DNA of 64,000 nucleotides from Liolophura sinensis (taxonomy: Eukaryota; Mollusca; Polyplacophora; Chitonida; Chitonidae). Under the pieces are notes generated by a model, which saw only the letters and a program-made list of their open reading frames with translations, ran no database searches and was not told where the DNA came from. The stretch covers positions 3,096,160 through 3,160,159 of the forward strand of contig NC_088298.1 in assembly GCF_032854445.1 (NCBI RefSeq). The letters are read 5' to 3'. The position numbers and the translations under genes are program-made. This document shows positions 1 to 11,070 of this stretch, piece by piece; position 1 is the stretch's first letter; every line of letters begins with the position of its first letter.

Positions 1-2057
1 TGTTTGGTTTCTTGAAACAAACAATTTGATATCTAATATTCAATGTGGCTTTCGTCAAGGTAGATTAACAATGGATCACATTGTTCGATTTTAAACCTTC
101 ATTCGGGATGGTTTTTATCAATAATGAACATGTGGTGTCCATATTTTTTTACCTTGAAAAGGCCTACGGCAGAACATGGAAATATGGTATTTTAAAAGAC
201 CTTTCTGGTATGGGTTTAAAGGTCGATTACCAATATTTATATCTGAATTTTTACCTGTTCATCAGGTTCGGCTGGGATCAGACTTGTATGAAGAAGAAAT
301 GGATGTACCCCAGGTCAGTATTCTACTACCAACTCTGTTTAGCGTAAAAATAAATATCTTAGCAAAAACCTTAACATCGGGCACATAGGGTGCTTTATGT
401 GTTGATGACTTCGGTATATGTTACCGAGCTAAAATATGAATAATTTTGAACGTCAGTTGCAGCTTTGTTTAAATAAAAGCGAGAAACGGACAATTGAAAA
501 CGGTTTTAGATTTTCAACGTCTAAAACCGTCGGTATGGATTTTTGTAACAAACGGAAATTTCATCTTGAACCTGATCAGAAATTTTGTGGTAAACAAATT
601 AAAATTGTTGGTATATAATTTTTGGTATAATATTTGATAAGAAGCTATCTTTTATTTTATCTTTTATACGATATATAAAAATTGCTTAAAACTAAATGTA
701 CAAAGGCTGTCGACATAATCAAGGTCGTGTCTAGCAACGAGTGGGATGCTGACCGATCTATTTTATTAAATCTATATTGTTCTCTGGTGAGTTCTAAATT
801 GGACTATAGGTCCATAATTTACGGAAGTCGTATTTTAAAATGTTGGATCCTGTCCATCTCCGGTGTTTTTCCTGCGGCCCCTTCCATGGCTACTTACGCC
901 ACACAAATGAATATTTGATCTAAGTAAGCAAAAAAAATCAGATACAAATCCTCTTATAATTCAGCAAGGTTTTGCTGAAATTAAGGATAATTATATGGAT
1001 TATCAATTTATATATACTGACGGGTCAAAGGATGGGGACAGGGTTGCGGCTGCGGCTGTCTTAGATCAGCGGGTCACTTCTCTTCGTCTTCAACCTTCAT
1101 CTTCTATCTCATCTGCCGAGGCCACGGCTATACTCCTGGCCTTATCATATTTGTCAGTGATATGCAGTGGCTCGCTGTCTTGCCTTTTGGCCATTGGGAA
1201 TAATAAATTAAAAAATCTATTACTTCTTGAGATATTAGCCAAAAATAGAAAACTAATTAAAAGAGGTAAACATGATACATTCTGCCGGATACCAAGTCAT
1301 ATTGGTATCCTATCCATACAAACACAGTCGTAGACAGTGAAACGAAAGCTGCCCGATATATACCTGTATTTCGGGTTGAAGTCCTTTATACTGACATGAA
1401 GTCCATTATTCTTAAATATATTCGTCGCCTTTTGCAGGGCGAATGGAACTTACAGATTCATAATAAACTGCATGCTATTTATCCTGCCATTGTCTACAAT
1501 TCTTATACTAGTGTAATGTCTCGTAGAGATCAAGTAGTCTTAACGCGGTGTCGTGTGGGGCATTCTCGTCTTACATAATTTTATACCAGATGGGAGCAGT
1601 GCTCCCGAGTGTGTTGGATGTGGTGCCCAATATTGCATCAAGCATATCCTGGTTGACTGTGTGGACTTTGCCAATGTTCGGCAAAGATTCTACACAGTCA
1701 GCTCTATACAGGATTTGTTTGACACCATCGCTGGCGATGTCATAAAATATTAATGGGCCATTGGCCTATATCATAAAATATAAATTGTCATTGTCATAAA
1801 TATGTATAGATAAAAGGTTATATACATATCAGTTTCCATATATACTATTTTTTAAAATATGCTGGATTTCGAGTTTTAACTGCTTTTGTTTTTCCTTATT
1901 TGATTCTAAACATGTCTGAACATTTTTGTTTTGTTTTTGATCTTCTCACTACGATATCGAAAACCTCAACCGCCTGGTGTCTTGACGATGTTCTCGCCAC
2001 TATATGGCTGAAATATTGCCGATGTGGCGTTAAGACATAATCATTCATTCATTCATT
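1..2057 (+). mobile_element. Decayed I/Nimb-type LINE, 3' part of ORF2 and tail
   Basis: Remnant of a non-LTR retrotransposon running off the left edge. Reading frames broken by stops and frameshifts match the minus-strand LINEs later in the window. They cover the RT fingers/palm (about 1-430), RT thumb (436-618), connection (680-860), RNase H with the FIYTDGSKDGDRV active-site start (995-1333), and a C-terminal zinc-knuckle-like stretch with ECVGCGAQYC and H..VDC (1553-1745). About 200 bp is missing between the connection and RNase H. The 3' UTR ends with the family signature (GATGTGGCGTTAAG) and a CATT tandem tail at 2040-2057. Family placement (I/Nimb group) is from domain order; no copy here is active. 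Confidence 0.85.
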
Positions 2058-2137
2058 AACGAATTTTTATTGGTTTATGCCTGTTTGTATTTATTAACTC
2101 AAAACAACACTTGCGTTAACTTTCTATTTTATTGTAG

Positions 2138-2494
2138 GGCATTTCAAACAAGACAGCTGTGATATTCTTCATCTCTCATCTAACCTGCTCCGATAAAGCG
2201 TTAATACAAGTAATCCTTGAAAATATGCCGAGTGAGGAACTGAATGATGTCATCGAACAATCGGGTCTTTACGAGAAGCTGTCACCTGAAGCCATATCTG
2301 AAATGCTATGTGAAATTTCCGCTGAGCCTACTTTGAAAAAGCGCTGCCGAAAAGTAATTAGAAAATCAATCAGCACGGCTCGGCATAAACATGGGATGTC
2401 ATCCGCTATCAAACAACTTCCGGTTCCGGAATCGGTGCAGAAATTCTTATTGCTTGCTGAACTGCAGTATGAGCTTGACGAGCTAACGGACTAA
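2138..2494 (+). CDS. Probable terminal exon of a host gene, unknown family
   Basis: An open frame of 118 codons ending in TAA follows a good splice acceptor: a pyrimidine-rich tract then TTGTAG at 2132-2137. The frame is open from the first exon base. The peptide is helical and charged, with an acidic first half (MPSEELNDVIEQSGLYEKL) and a basic segment (KKRCRKVIRKS), and it ends ELQYELDELTD. No signal peptide or membrane segment is visible. I do not recognise the family. The last 40 bases and the 3' flank are clearly related to the unit of the adjacent minisatellite, in the same phase (AELQYEL against DELEYEL). Upstream exons would lie left of the LINE or outside the window. Alternative: a chance ORF or transposon exon. 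Confidence 0.45.
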   Translation, partial: GISNKTAVIFFISHLTCSDKALIQVILENMPSEELNDVIEQSGLYEKLSPEAISEMLCEISAEPTLKKRCRKVIRKSISTARHKHGMSSAIKQLPVPESVQKFLLLAELQYELDELTD

Positions 2495-4130
2495 CGTGAT
2501 CCTTATTGCTAATGTGATGACTGATATGGTGAACTGGAAATGAGTTAAGGGGCTAACGTGATTCTGATTACCATTGTGATGATTGGTGTGATGAACTGGA
2601 GTATGAGCTAAAGGGCCAGCGTGACTGATTACCATTGTGATGATTGATGTGATGAACTGAAGTATGAGCTAAGGGGCCAGCGGGACTGATTAACATTGTG
2701 ATGATTGGTGTGATGAACTGGAGTATGAGCTAAGGGGCCAGCGAGACTGATTACCATTGTGATGATTGGTGTGATGAACTGGAGGATGAGCTAAAGGGCC
2801 AGCGTGACTGATTACCATTGTGATGATTGGTGTGATGAACTGGAGTATGAGCTAAAGGGCCAGCGTGATTCTGATTACCATTGTGATGATTGGTGTGATG
2901 AACTGAAGTATGAGCTAAGGTGCCAACGTGATTCTGATTACCATTGTGATGATTGGTGTGATGAACTGGAGTATGAGCTAAAGGGCCAGCGTGACTGATT
3001 ACCATTGTGATGATTGGTGTGATGAACTGGAGTATGAGCTAAGGGCCAGCGTGATTCTGATTACCATTGTAATGATTGGTGTGATGAACTGAAGTATGAG
3101 CTAAGGTGCCAACGTGATTCTGATTACCATTGTGATGATTGGTGTGATGAACTGGAGTATGAGCTACGGGGCCAGCGTGACTCTGATTACCATTGTGATG
3201 ATTGGTGTGATGAACTGGAGTATGAGCTAAGGTGCCAACGTGATTCTGATTACCATTGTGATGATTGGTGTGATGAACTGGAGTATGAGCTACGGGGCCA
3301 GCGTGACTCTAATTACCATTGTGATGATTGGTGTGATGAACTGAAGTATGAGCTAAGGGGCCAGCGTGATTCTGATTACCATTGTGATGATTGGTGTGAT
3401 GAACTGGAGTATGAGCTAAGGGGCCAGCGTGACTCTGATTACCATTGTGATGATTGGTGTGATGAACTGGAGGATGAGCTAAGGTGCCAGCGTGACTCTG
3501 ATTACCATTGTGATGATTGGTGTGATGAACTGGAGGATGAGCTAAGGTGCCAACGTGATTCTGATTACCGTTGTGATGATTGGTGTGATGAACTGGAGTA
3601 TGAGCTAAAGGGCCAGCGTGACTGATTACCATTGTGATGATTGGTGTGATGAACTGGAGTATGAGCTAAGGGGCCAGCGAGACTGATTACCATTGTGATG
3701 ATTGGTGTGATGAACTGGAGTATGAGCTAAAGGGCCAGCGTGACTGATTACCATTGTGATGATTGGTGTGATGAACTGGAGTATGAGCTAAAGGGCCAGC
3801 GTGACTGATTACCATTGTGATGATTGGTGTGATGAACTGAAGTATGAGCTAAGGGGCCAGCGTGATTCTGATTACCATTGTGATGATTGGTGTGATGAAC
3901 TGAAGTATGAGCTAAGGGGCCAGCGTGATTCTGATTACCATTGTAATAATTGGTGTGATGAACTGGAGTATGAGCTAAAGGGCCAGCGTGACTGATTACC
4001 ATTGTAATGATTGGTGTGATGAACTGAAGTATGAGCTAAGGGGCCAACGTGATTCTGATTACCATTGTGATGATTGGTGTGATGAACTGGAAGATGAGCT
4101 AAGGGACCAACGTGACTGATTACCATTATA
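2495..4130. repeat. 61/63-bp minisatellite, about 26 copies
   Basis: Head-to-tail copies of a unit running from the GTGATGATTGGTGTGATGAA core through GAGTATGAGCTAAGG to GGCCAGCGTGA. I count 26 copies, the first diverged (about 2500-2560). Two length classes occur: 63 bp (with TCTGATT) and 61 bp (CGTGACTGATT, two bases shorter). The 63-bp form is a multiple of three and reads as a 21-residue acidic, Cys-containing repeat around HCDDWCDELEYEL on +; the 61-bp form breaks that frame. The antisense strand also stays open (NHHNGNQ repeats), a by-product of low complexity. Unit variants (GGAGTATG, GAAGTATG, GGAGGATG) are interspersed, suggesting unequal exchange. Confidence 0.97.
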
Positions 4131-4321
4131 ATGTTTGATATGACTATCATTTGTAATTATTGTACATCTTATTAAATTAATAATTATTTGCTTCCACCTG
4201 GGACGCCTACAGCTGTTCAAGGAAAGCAAGTAACTCTTCACTTAATGCGTCACACCACGTAACTTTAGTTAATAATTTACTTCATTGGTCTTTCACGCAC
4301 TGCTCAATAACATTTCACTTT
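4131..4321. other. Spacer with no recognisable feature
   Basis: AT-rich flank after the minisatellite. I see no gene or repeat here beyond a few bases of decayed repeat unit at its left edge. Confidence 0.5.
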
Positions 4322-4425
4322 AAACAACGGCTACCGGCATTATGGTGAGAGGAAACCGCGCAGAACCCGAAGGAAACCCACCATAACCCTCAGGCTGCTT
4401 GCAGACCATCCGGTAGAGGAAGCAA
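4322..4425 (-). mobile_element. Decayed SINE core fragment
   Basis: The reverse complement matches the central domain of the MESC-type SINE seen intact at 5198 and 30159: GCCGGCATTATGGTG on +, followed by the GAAACC..GCAGA..CC..GAAACCCACC block and the GCTTGCAGACC segment. The tRNA head and 3' tail are absent. About 85 percent similarity by eye. Confidence 0.65.
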
Positions 4426-4751
4426 TGAAAGTTCAGAAGTCAGAAATTTTTAGACATTTCACACACAGTCAGTGGAGCATGTCTGCCTCGCAACTATTGA
4501 AATCAACTGGAAGGCTCATGGAAGACGCAGCCTGTGCTGGGAGAGCTATGTGCCGTTATAGGTCATCTGTCCTTTCCGATAGCGGGAAAAATTTTTAGTT
4601 GAATGGGCATGCGCTACAGGAACGCGCTCTCGCGGTCACAGCGTGATCTTCTCCTTAGCATCATGCATATTAAGGGTGGTCACTGCCATCGCGAGACCTT
4701 TATACGCAGTCATCGAGAAAACGTCAACGGAAAAGAGATGAGGATTTCATA

Positions 4752-4935
4752 GATTGGGAAGAATTAGGCGGATTCTGCGAATCCACCAGCCATCCACGAC
4801 TGACAGCGTCAACACCGAAGGTAGTGACAACGCTGGGTCATTCCTGTGTAAACACCTAGAATGTCGTAAGACGTGTAAAACAACATCGGGCTTGCGAGGA
4901 CATGTAACCAAATTCCACAAGAAGGCAGACCAAGG
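4752..4935 (+). CDS. Possible internal exon encoding one C2H2 zinc finger
   Basis: The frame around 4754-4935 encodes FLCKHLECRKTCKTTSGLRG followed by HVTKFH, a C-x4-C-x12-H-x4-H pattern typical of a C2H2 finger. It is preceded by a short Ser/Thr/Asp linker (HQPSTTDSVNTEGSDNAGS). A splice donor (CAAG|GTATAT) closes the finger at 4935/4936; a weak acceptor (TTTCATAG) precedes it at about 4752. The frame is closed by TGA just upstream at 4739, so a 5' exon would be needed. Role, if real: nucleic-acid binding. It could also be a pseudo-exon. Confidence 0.4.
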
Positions 4936-5197
4936 TATATTTTCATCTTACTGCAATGTACATATACAGAACCGAAAATTTTGATCACGTATTAATTTAC
5001 ACCGTTGGATAACTCGAGCTTTAAATGTATACCATATGTATGCAAATATATATTTATATATTTGTATTTATTATTCTGTAAATAATTATTACCTACTTAT
5101 CTTTCTGTCTAAATAGCTTCAAAATAATGACAACATATTTTGTTTTCAAGGAAAAAATGATTACACGATATAAGCCTTTGGCTTACTGTGTATATGG

Positions 5198-5456
5198 GGG
5201 CCTCCGTGGCTCAGTCGGTTAGCGCAGCGTAATGACCCAGGAGCCTCTCACCAATGCGGTCGCTGTGAGTTCAAGTCCAGCTCATGCTGGCTTCCTCTCC
5301 GGCCGTAAGTGGGAAGGTCTGTCAGCAACCTGCGGATGGTAGGGGGTTTCCCCCGGGCTGTGCCCGGTTTCCACCCACCATAATGCTGGCCGCCATCGTA
5401 TAAGTGAAATATTCTTAAGTACGGCGTAAAACACCAATCAAATAAATAAATAAATA
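5198..5456 (+). mobile_element. tRNA-derived SINE with MESC-type core
   Basis: Begins GGGCCTCCGTGGCTCAGTCG (A-box-like) and has a B-box-like GTTCAAGTCC at about 5269. The core contains GGGTTTCCCCCGGGCT and CCACCATAATGCTGG, and the 3' end is ATACGGCG-like (AAGTACGGCGTAAAACACC) followed by an AATAAATAAATAAA tail. Transcribed by Pol III in intact members. This copy lacks about 10 bases of the head duplication (GCGCTAGCGC) seen at 30159. It is non-coding. Confidence 0.93.
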
Positions 5457-5989
5457 TTGTGTATATGTGAAGGAAAGAAATCCCGTTTAAACCAAATGTA
5501 TATTGTAATTACGTGGCAAAGCACTTTTTCCTTGCCTTTGAATTTACAGTTTTGAATTGTTAAATAATAATAGAGTGCCAATTGCCAAAGTAATTATTTT
5601 TGTTACATAGGCATGCTAAATAACAATAACTGTAACTGGGACGAATGAAACTTATATTCTTCCATGATATAACTTCAGTACTCATTGTCCAGTCAAACTT
5701 GACAAAGCGATGACATTCTTAGAGTTTTTACATATATTTATCTTTTGATTAAATTACCCATACCAGTTATTATCAGTATGATCAGAGATGACTTTTGGCA
5801 TGTAAATAAAGTAAATAAATTATAAAATCACCAAAAATAAATCAGCGAAATGGAAGTACTCAAGCAGAAAGACATTCGTTATTGTTTCTATTACTTTCTT
5901 CCAAACCTTCGTCACCTGTGCCCCAATGAACATCCCTGGCCTCTTCATACTCTATGGGACAAAACCACATTTGATAAGAAGAATATAAT

Positions 5990-6125
5990 TAAAGGCGTAC
6001 AGTATAGAATAAAACCCGACCAGCGACGACGGTGTGATAGCTGGCAAATGGTCACACGTAACGGTTGAAATACGGTCTGTTGTCAATTTACCTCAGTCAG
6101 GGTTTTATTCTAACCGTTCATGTAA
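5990..6125. mobile_element. Small palindromic repeat element, copy 1
   Basis: The ends TAGAATAAAACCCGAC (about 6005) and GTCAGGGTTTTATTCTA (about 6095-6111) are inverted repeats around an about 75-bp middle containing CAGCGACGACGGTGTGATAG and CTGGCAAATGGTCAC. Related copies lie at 6317-6470, 6875-6935 and 52598-52675. The size and inverted ends suggest a MITE-like or foldback element, but no target duplication was seen. Confidence 0.6.
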
Positions 6126-6316
6126 GTACATAAGTAAGTAAGGTAGCAATTTACACGCCCCTAACACCATGGCTTAAGCAGAATTAGGTAAACAAAATGC
6201 AGTGATATTAACTGCAATTTCTTAGACATCACTGGTCTAAAATTACTCAAAATGCTGTGTTGTCATCACATTTAACATAACCTCAGGGAGGATTAGTCCA
6301 CCAGCAGAATGAATAC

Positions 6317-6470
6317 AATATAATTAAAGACGTATAGCATTGAGAGTAAAACCAGAGCAGCGACGACAATTTGACAGCTGGCAAATGTTCACGTCACCGG
6401 TGAAATTTGACCTCATGTCAATTTACCTCAGTCAGGGTTTTTATTCTAACCGTTCATGTGAACGAGTAAA
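6317..6470. mobile_element. Small palindromic repeat element, copy 2
   Basis: Same family as 5990-6125: ATATAATTAAAGACGTA, then GAGCAGCGACGAC, GACAGCTGGCAAATG, and the right end GTCAGGGTTTTTATTCTAAC at about 6433. The left end is more diverged (GAGAGTAAAACCAGAG). Together with copy 1 it fixes the element limits. Confidence 0.55.
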
Positions 6471-6974
6471 GTTTAGCAATATACATGCAGACTATCACTA
6501 AGGCGTTGCAAGCCATAATTGATGCTGAGCTGTTGGCAACAGAGGATTGTGACGCGAATTTCATTTCTGTGTTCCTCACAGCCGTTAGCAGCGTTAAACA
6601 TGCCCTTTCCGGGCCGCGACACAGAGGCTGGCTGAAAACCCGGAGACACCATTCATCTTCTTCAATATCTTCATCACAATTCTATTTACATACCTCTTGC
6701 CCATTGAAATATCGGTCCCTATCTTGGGCATGCCCGGCGTCCTCATCAAAACTTCCTCCAGCTGCATGGCCGACTGCAGTTGGGATTATCCCTCCTTGGC
6801 AGTATCACTCAATCGTTGGATTGCCAAGGTAAAGTCAAACTTGCCCATGAGTTTGCACATGAACTCGCAAAGAGAGTAAGACCAGAGCAGCGACGACAGT
6901 ATGATAGCTGGCAAATGGTCAGTCACGATCATGAAACAGAGTGCCTGGACAAAATGCTGAAATTTCGGTTTTAT
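6471..6974. other. Unassigned stretch with a partial third palindromic copy
   Basis: A 115-codon frame at 6485-6832 on + is open but matches nothing I recognise and has no splice or codon-bias support. At 6875-6935 a partial copy of the small palindromic element is visible (GAGCAGCGACGACAGTATGA and TAGCTGGCAAATGGTCA). Otherwise nothing. Confidence 0.4.
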
Positions 6975-7752
6975 TAGTTTTGCCCTTAAGTTTCTGAACC
7001 ATGTTCCAGACATCACGCGTGGGTGCTTCTGACAAAATGCCTGAAACAAAGTTCCGCCAACAAGATCGGTCTCTTGGACTTGAGTAATCGACGAGCCTTG
7101 GCTTAAGTTATTATCAATGGGACAATGATTAAATCTGCATTCAGACTTTTTGCGGTTATTTTTACAACTTTACGACAGTCATTGGTCGTACCAGGGTTTA
7201 CTTTTGAAGTCTATGTCTCAGGGATAGTTCTATCGCAGCTCGTAATACAAGCTCGTTAAATTTTTAATATAGAATCGTCTGCTGCATTGAGAGTTTCTGA
7301 GGTGATATCAGCCTCACAGAACATCTCAAATGCGATCCAATCTGCTTGATCGAATTTCCACCTAGCTACACGTTCTAAAGAATTAGAAGTGATATGCTCT
7401 AGGATTATAGGAAAATGGTCTCTACCACAAAGATCGTCATGCACGTTTCAAGAAAAATCAGGGAGAAGCGATGGGTCCGTGATAGTGAGATCGATAGCAG
7501 AATACGTGCAATTACCTGGATGTAAACAGGTATTAGAACCATCATTGAAATAACACAGTTCCTTCTCCTTTTACTATCTCGCCCTTATTATTTATGTTAT
7601 TACTGCCCCAACGGGGGTTATGGAATTAAAATCTCCCATTATTATAAACGGTTTTGGCAATTGTTCTATTAATTTATGTAACTGGAAAGCTGACAACGAA
7701 AAGTTCGGAGGAATACACAGTGAACATAATGTGATTGTTTCAGACAATGAAG
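6975..7752 (-). mobile_element. Nimb-type LINE fragment, endonuclease region
   Basis: The minus strand encodes pieces of the apurinic-type endonuclease and linker of the same LINE family: ETITLCSLCIPPNFSLSA.. with FIIMGDFNS (7592-7760), then HDDLCGRDHFPIILEHI and RVARWKFDQADWIAFEMFCE (7256-7444), and the linker ending KVWNMVQKLKG-like at 6981-7020. Frameshifts and deletions separate the blocks. Both ends are truncated. Confidence 0.85.
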
Positions 7753-8159
7753 CATGGCCGACCGGCCGGCCACAGCCGTACCGGAGCAACTGTACCGGAA
7801 GTGCCAGACCTGTAGGAGCTGAAAGAGTTTAACATCCGACCTCTTAGTATAGTGGGTCGGGTTGGGATCATTCATCCCTCTGTGGCAGACGACACGCTTA
7901 GCCCCGGGTATCATTTTTTTGGGGGGGGGGGCAGGTTACGTGCATGGCCCCCCACCATCCATCTTTTTTTTATCTCTGTGGGTTGGGAGATTTTGTAAAT
8001 ATGTTCAGCGGGTAATCTTGTGGTAATACACGGTTTTAGCCTTGTATGACTAGGGGATGATTTTATTTTATTCGTGTTATTGCAGTAAGCCTTCTAGAGG
8101 TACTGTCCCCGTTTTCACCAGGGGGAGAGTGTTGTGTCGTGCGGCACTTAATCCCAGCC
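7753..8159. other. Spacer, no gene seen
   Basis: Contains a poly-G run near 7920 and GC-rich patches, but no convincing coding frame and no repeat shared elsewhere in the window. Confidence 0.4.
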
Positions 8160-8620
8160 GGCCACAGACCCCCATTAGTTTTCCATAAGCGACAATGTTA
8201 ACGTTTAGCGCTGTAGCTCAGTCCCAAACATTCCGAGGCCAATAAGCTTTGGTGCATACCTGGCCCAGCCTGTGAGAAAGAAGCTGTAAAAATCTTGACA
8301 TAGGTTGACCGTCAAAATCTGGACCTGTCCATGCCGGCAGCTGGGAGGGGGTGCCTAGGCAACGCCAAGGGGACGTCACTCGCAGCGCAGCCTCATCACC
8401 ACCTGTCTCCTTGTGTCCTCTCGCCCAGAATTTCAAACATTCACCATTAAAACTCATACCCTGCCCAAAGCTTCGACAATTTCCATCATTTTGATACCAA
8501 GCATGCATCTGTACACCAAAAACGGCAGGCTGGCAGCAAAAAAAGACTTTACACCCTAAAATACACAGAACTACAATCGTCCCTACTGAAAAACGGAAGT
8601 TGTAATGGGGGTCTGTGTCC
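8160..8620. mobile_element. TIR-bearing repeat, left copy
   Basis: A 461-bp unit beginning GGCCACAGACCCCCATTA and ending TAATGGGGGTCTGTGTCC, an inverted pair of about 18 bp. A second copy in the same orientation lies at 11071-11522 with about 96 percent identity by eye. Non-coding. Likely a non-autonomous DNA transposon, or one end module of a larger composite element spanning 8160-11522. No clear target duplication around this copy alone. Confidence 0.7.
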
Positions 8621-11070
8621 TATCACACCAGCCAACTTTTTTCAAAATCAATAATTTTTGAACCACATAATGCTTACTACCTCTAAACCTCACACATAAA
8701 GTTACAGCTTGATACATGCAAAAACTTTTGAGTAGGAGGAAATTAACTTGGGGTACCCCTATCTTGGAAATGTGTCTGTTTGTCCGTCCTCAAGCACGAA
8801 GTTCAAAGCTCTGTAGTGCACATACCGTTCAAAATATCTCAACCAGGTCAAATGTTTTGGAAAGCTGGTATGTACATCTGCAAGAAAAATGAAAAAATTC
8901 CAATGACAAAGTATTTTACATTTTCCATTGACAAACATTTAGAAAATTATGGATTTTTAAGTAGATTTTCTTGTTTACAGCAGTGTTAAGAAAATACTTA
9001 AAAGCCAAAAGTGTCAAAATATATATCAAAAGACAGGTAATTTATCTGACAATTCACTTACAAAATATAGGACATACCTTTTAGCAACTTTGTGCAAAAT
9101 TTGACTTAAAGTGATACAGGTGGGTAGCAAAGCGGAGTTTCAAATTCCAGAAAAGTACATTTTGATCACCATCAAAGTAAACATATGCATCCAAATTGAT
9201 ATAGAAATGCTCATAGGCACAGTTTCCATGGATAGGGCTAAAGAAAAGACTAGTATCCCTTTTACATAGTGATTCACATGATAAAACCCTTTAAAAGATC
9301 ACCCACTACCCCCCCCCCCCCCCCCCCACTACCCCCCTTTCCCGTCTCCCCCATGGCTGCCATTGGTTGGCTGGCTTACCTCAACTCGCAGTGCAAAAGA
9401 ATCCCACCACCTGTGTTGTTGCCTCAGACTAAATTAGTACTTTCCACATAACAAACACCAAAGTGTGACACTGGCATCTACAAGAGATAAGTAGAGGGGA
9501 GAAATATGAATTTGCCACTTACAAAAATAAAGCCACACAGTACATGCACATTGGTCATTCAGACAGTCAGCAAGGCAACCCTCCCAAGACATGTTCAAGG
9601 GACCCAAGAAGAGGGGAAAAGCTATACTTTTTAACCTGTAACAACACAGAAATCCTCAAATAATCAGTGAGAAATTACATCCGTAATCAGGTTCCACACT
9701 GGGTGTTCCTGGGTGGGCATGAGGAATGGACATCCAAACTGTCCGTACACATATGAGAAACCTGTGACGTTTCCCCGGTTGGGTGGGGGGGGGGGGACCT
9801 GGAGGGGTATGTGTCATGGTGTAGTACCGGACCAATGACGGGGATTCTAGGTCGGCCAAGGGAGTGGAAGACTGCATCCGAATGGTCAGGCCTTTGAGGA
9901 AGCTGAACGGCTAGCAGACCCCACTCACCTAGGTAGATCCCAGTTCAATATATGCATAAACCAGGCAAAGTTCACTGACGCCATGTTTGGGAGACAAGAT
10001 CTAAAGAGGGAAACCAAGACGAAAGCTCAATAGGTATTAAACTAGGATGTGAAAGCCATATGTAGCTGTCTAATTTCTAACTTGTGTGTGAGGACATTGG
10101 AAACATAAAAAAAATCCCAGATGCCCAGGGAGGTGGATGCCACACTGGGCCAGATACTAAAACAAAAACTCCTTGAGATGTCGCAGGAACAGCGTACTAT
10201 GTTCTGGTGGAGAAACAGACACCTGGTGGGGCAGAGACTCATTTTCACAAGGGCAATATTCCAACAGATCACACTTACATGTATGCTAGAAACTTGAAAT
10301 TGATCATTTTTGTTCCAACGCCACACATACTGTGTGAGTGCGCATGTAACTTGTCAGAGGAATGAATATACACATGCAATGAAAACTGCATGCCTACAGT
10401 GGTTTATTTTTAAGTTTAAAGAGGAAAATTTACCTTGTCCACTTCAAGTCTATGCCCAAAACAGCAGACAGTGTTGCAGCAGAGATGCCTGTTTTTAATG
10501 TTTTGTGACCTGCAGGATGATTTGAAGCACATTACCTAGTGTGTGGTGGCACACATGAGAGGAACCTGACTTGGTTTGTAAATTAAATGCACACTGGCCC
10601 TCTCTACTACTCTAGCCAAGTAAATTAATCTGCTGATGTGTTTTTATCCACTTGTGTGAGGCTGGGCCCTTATATGTGATGCAAGGCCTTATTGACCATC
10701 CTTAATCACACCACCCTATCTATCAGCCACATACTCCAATTTCACTCGCAGCACTCAAATTTTGCATTATTTATCAAATGTCAGCCCCAAAAGAGACATT
10801 TTAAAAACCAGGAACAATGAAACGTTGTCTGTGTTTGTTCCAGTCTGTTTATACTCCTGTACTACCCTTGACCACAGAGCGTTTTAGCCGATTTTTAGAC
10901 AAAATGGATATGTGGGGAAAATATAGAATTAAAAAGCTTTAAAACTGCTCAATGAAGTTCCATGTCAATGCAAACCACATCGCAGATGTACCCACCAAAT
11001 ATTATCAGGCTGCTGCGAAATCTGAGCACACAGTGACATATTACATGTTTTGGCACAAGTGGACAGATCA
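8621..11070. other. Interior between the two TIR-bearing repeats
   Basis: About 2.45 kb. Holds a poly-C run (9308-9329), a poly-G run (about 9786) and several short open frames without recognisable domains, for example 8780-8989 on +. One short frame (10121-10297) is listed separately. No RT, transposase or host domain is recognised, and it does not recur elsewhere in the window. Confidence 0.4.
10121..10297 (+). CDS. Small ORF, 58 residues, unknown
   Basis: ATG to TGA frame reading MPREVDATLGQILKQKLLEM.. and continuing through FWWRNRHLVGQRLIF to an end at MLET. It has a charged amphipathic helix pattern and looks more protein-like than its surroundings. It lies in the interior of the 8160-11522 composite, so it could be a transposase relic. 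I do not recognise it, there is no splice support, and it may be chance. Confidence 0.2.
   Translation: MPREVDATLGQILKQKLLEMSQEQRTMFWWRNRHLVGQRLIFTRAIFQQITLTCMLET

Noticed and set aside
2495..4130. CRISPR array or coding repeat protein on either strand
   Set aside because: Units are directly adjacent without spacers, the genome is eukaryotic, and the 61-bp units break the frame. The minus-strand NHHNGNQ frames are by-products of the repeat.
5198..5290. tRNA gene (GTGGCTCAGTCGG.. and GTTCAAGTCC boxes)
   Set aside because: It is the tRNA-derived head of a SINE, continuous with the SINE core and tail, and repeated at 30159 and 51060; no clean cloverleaf acceptor stem.
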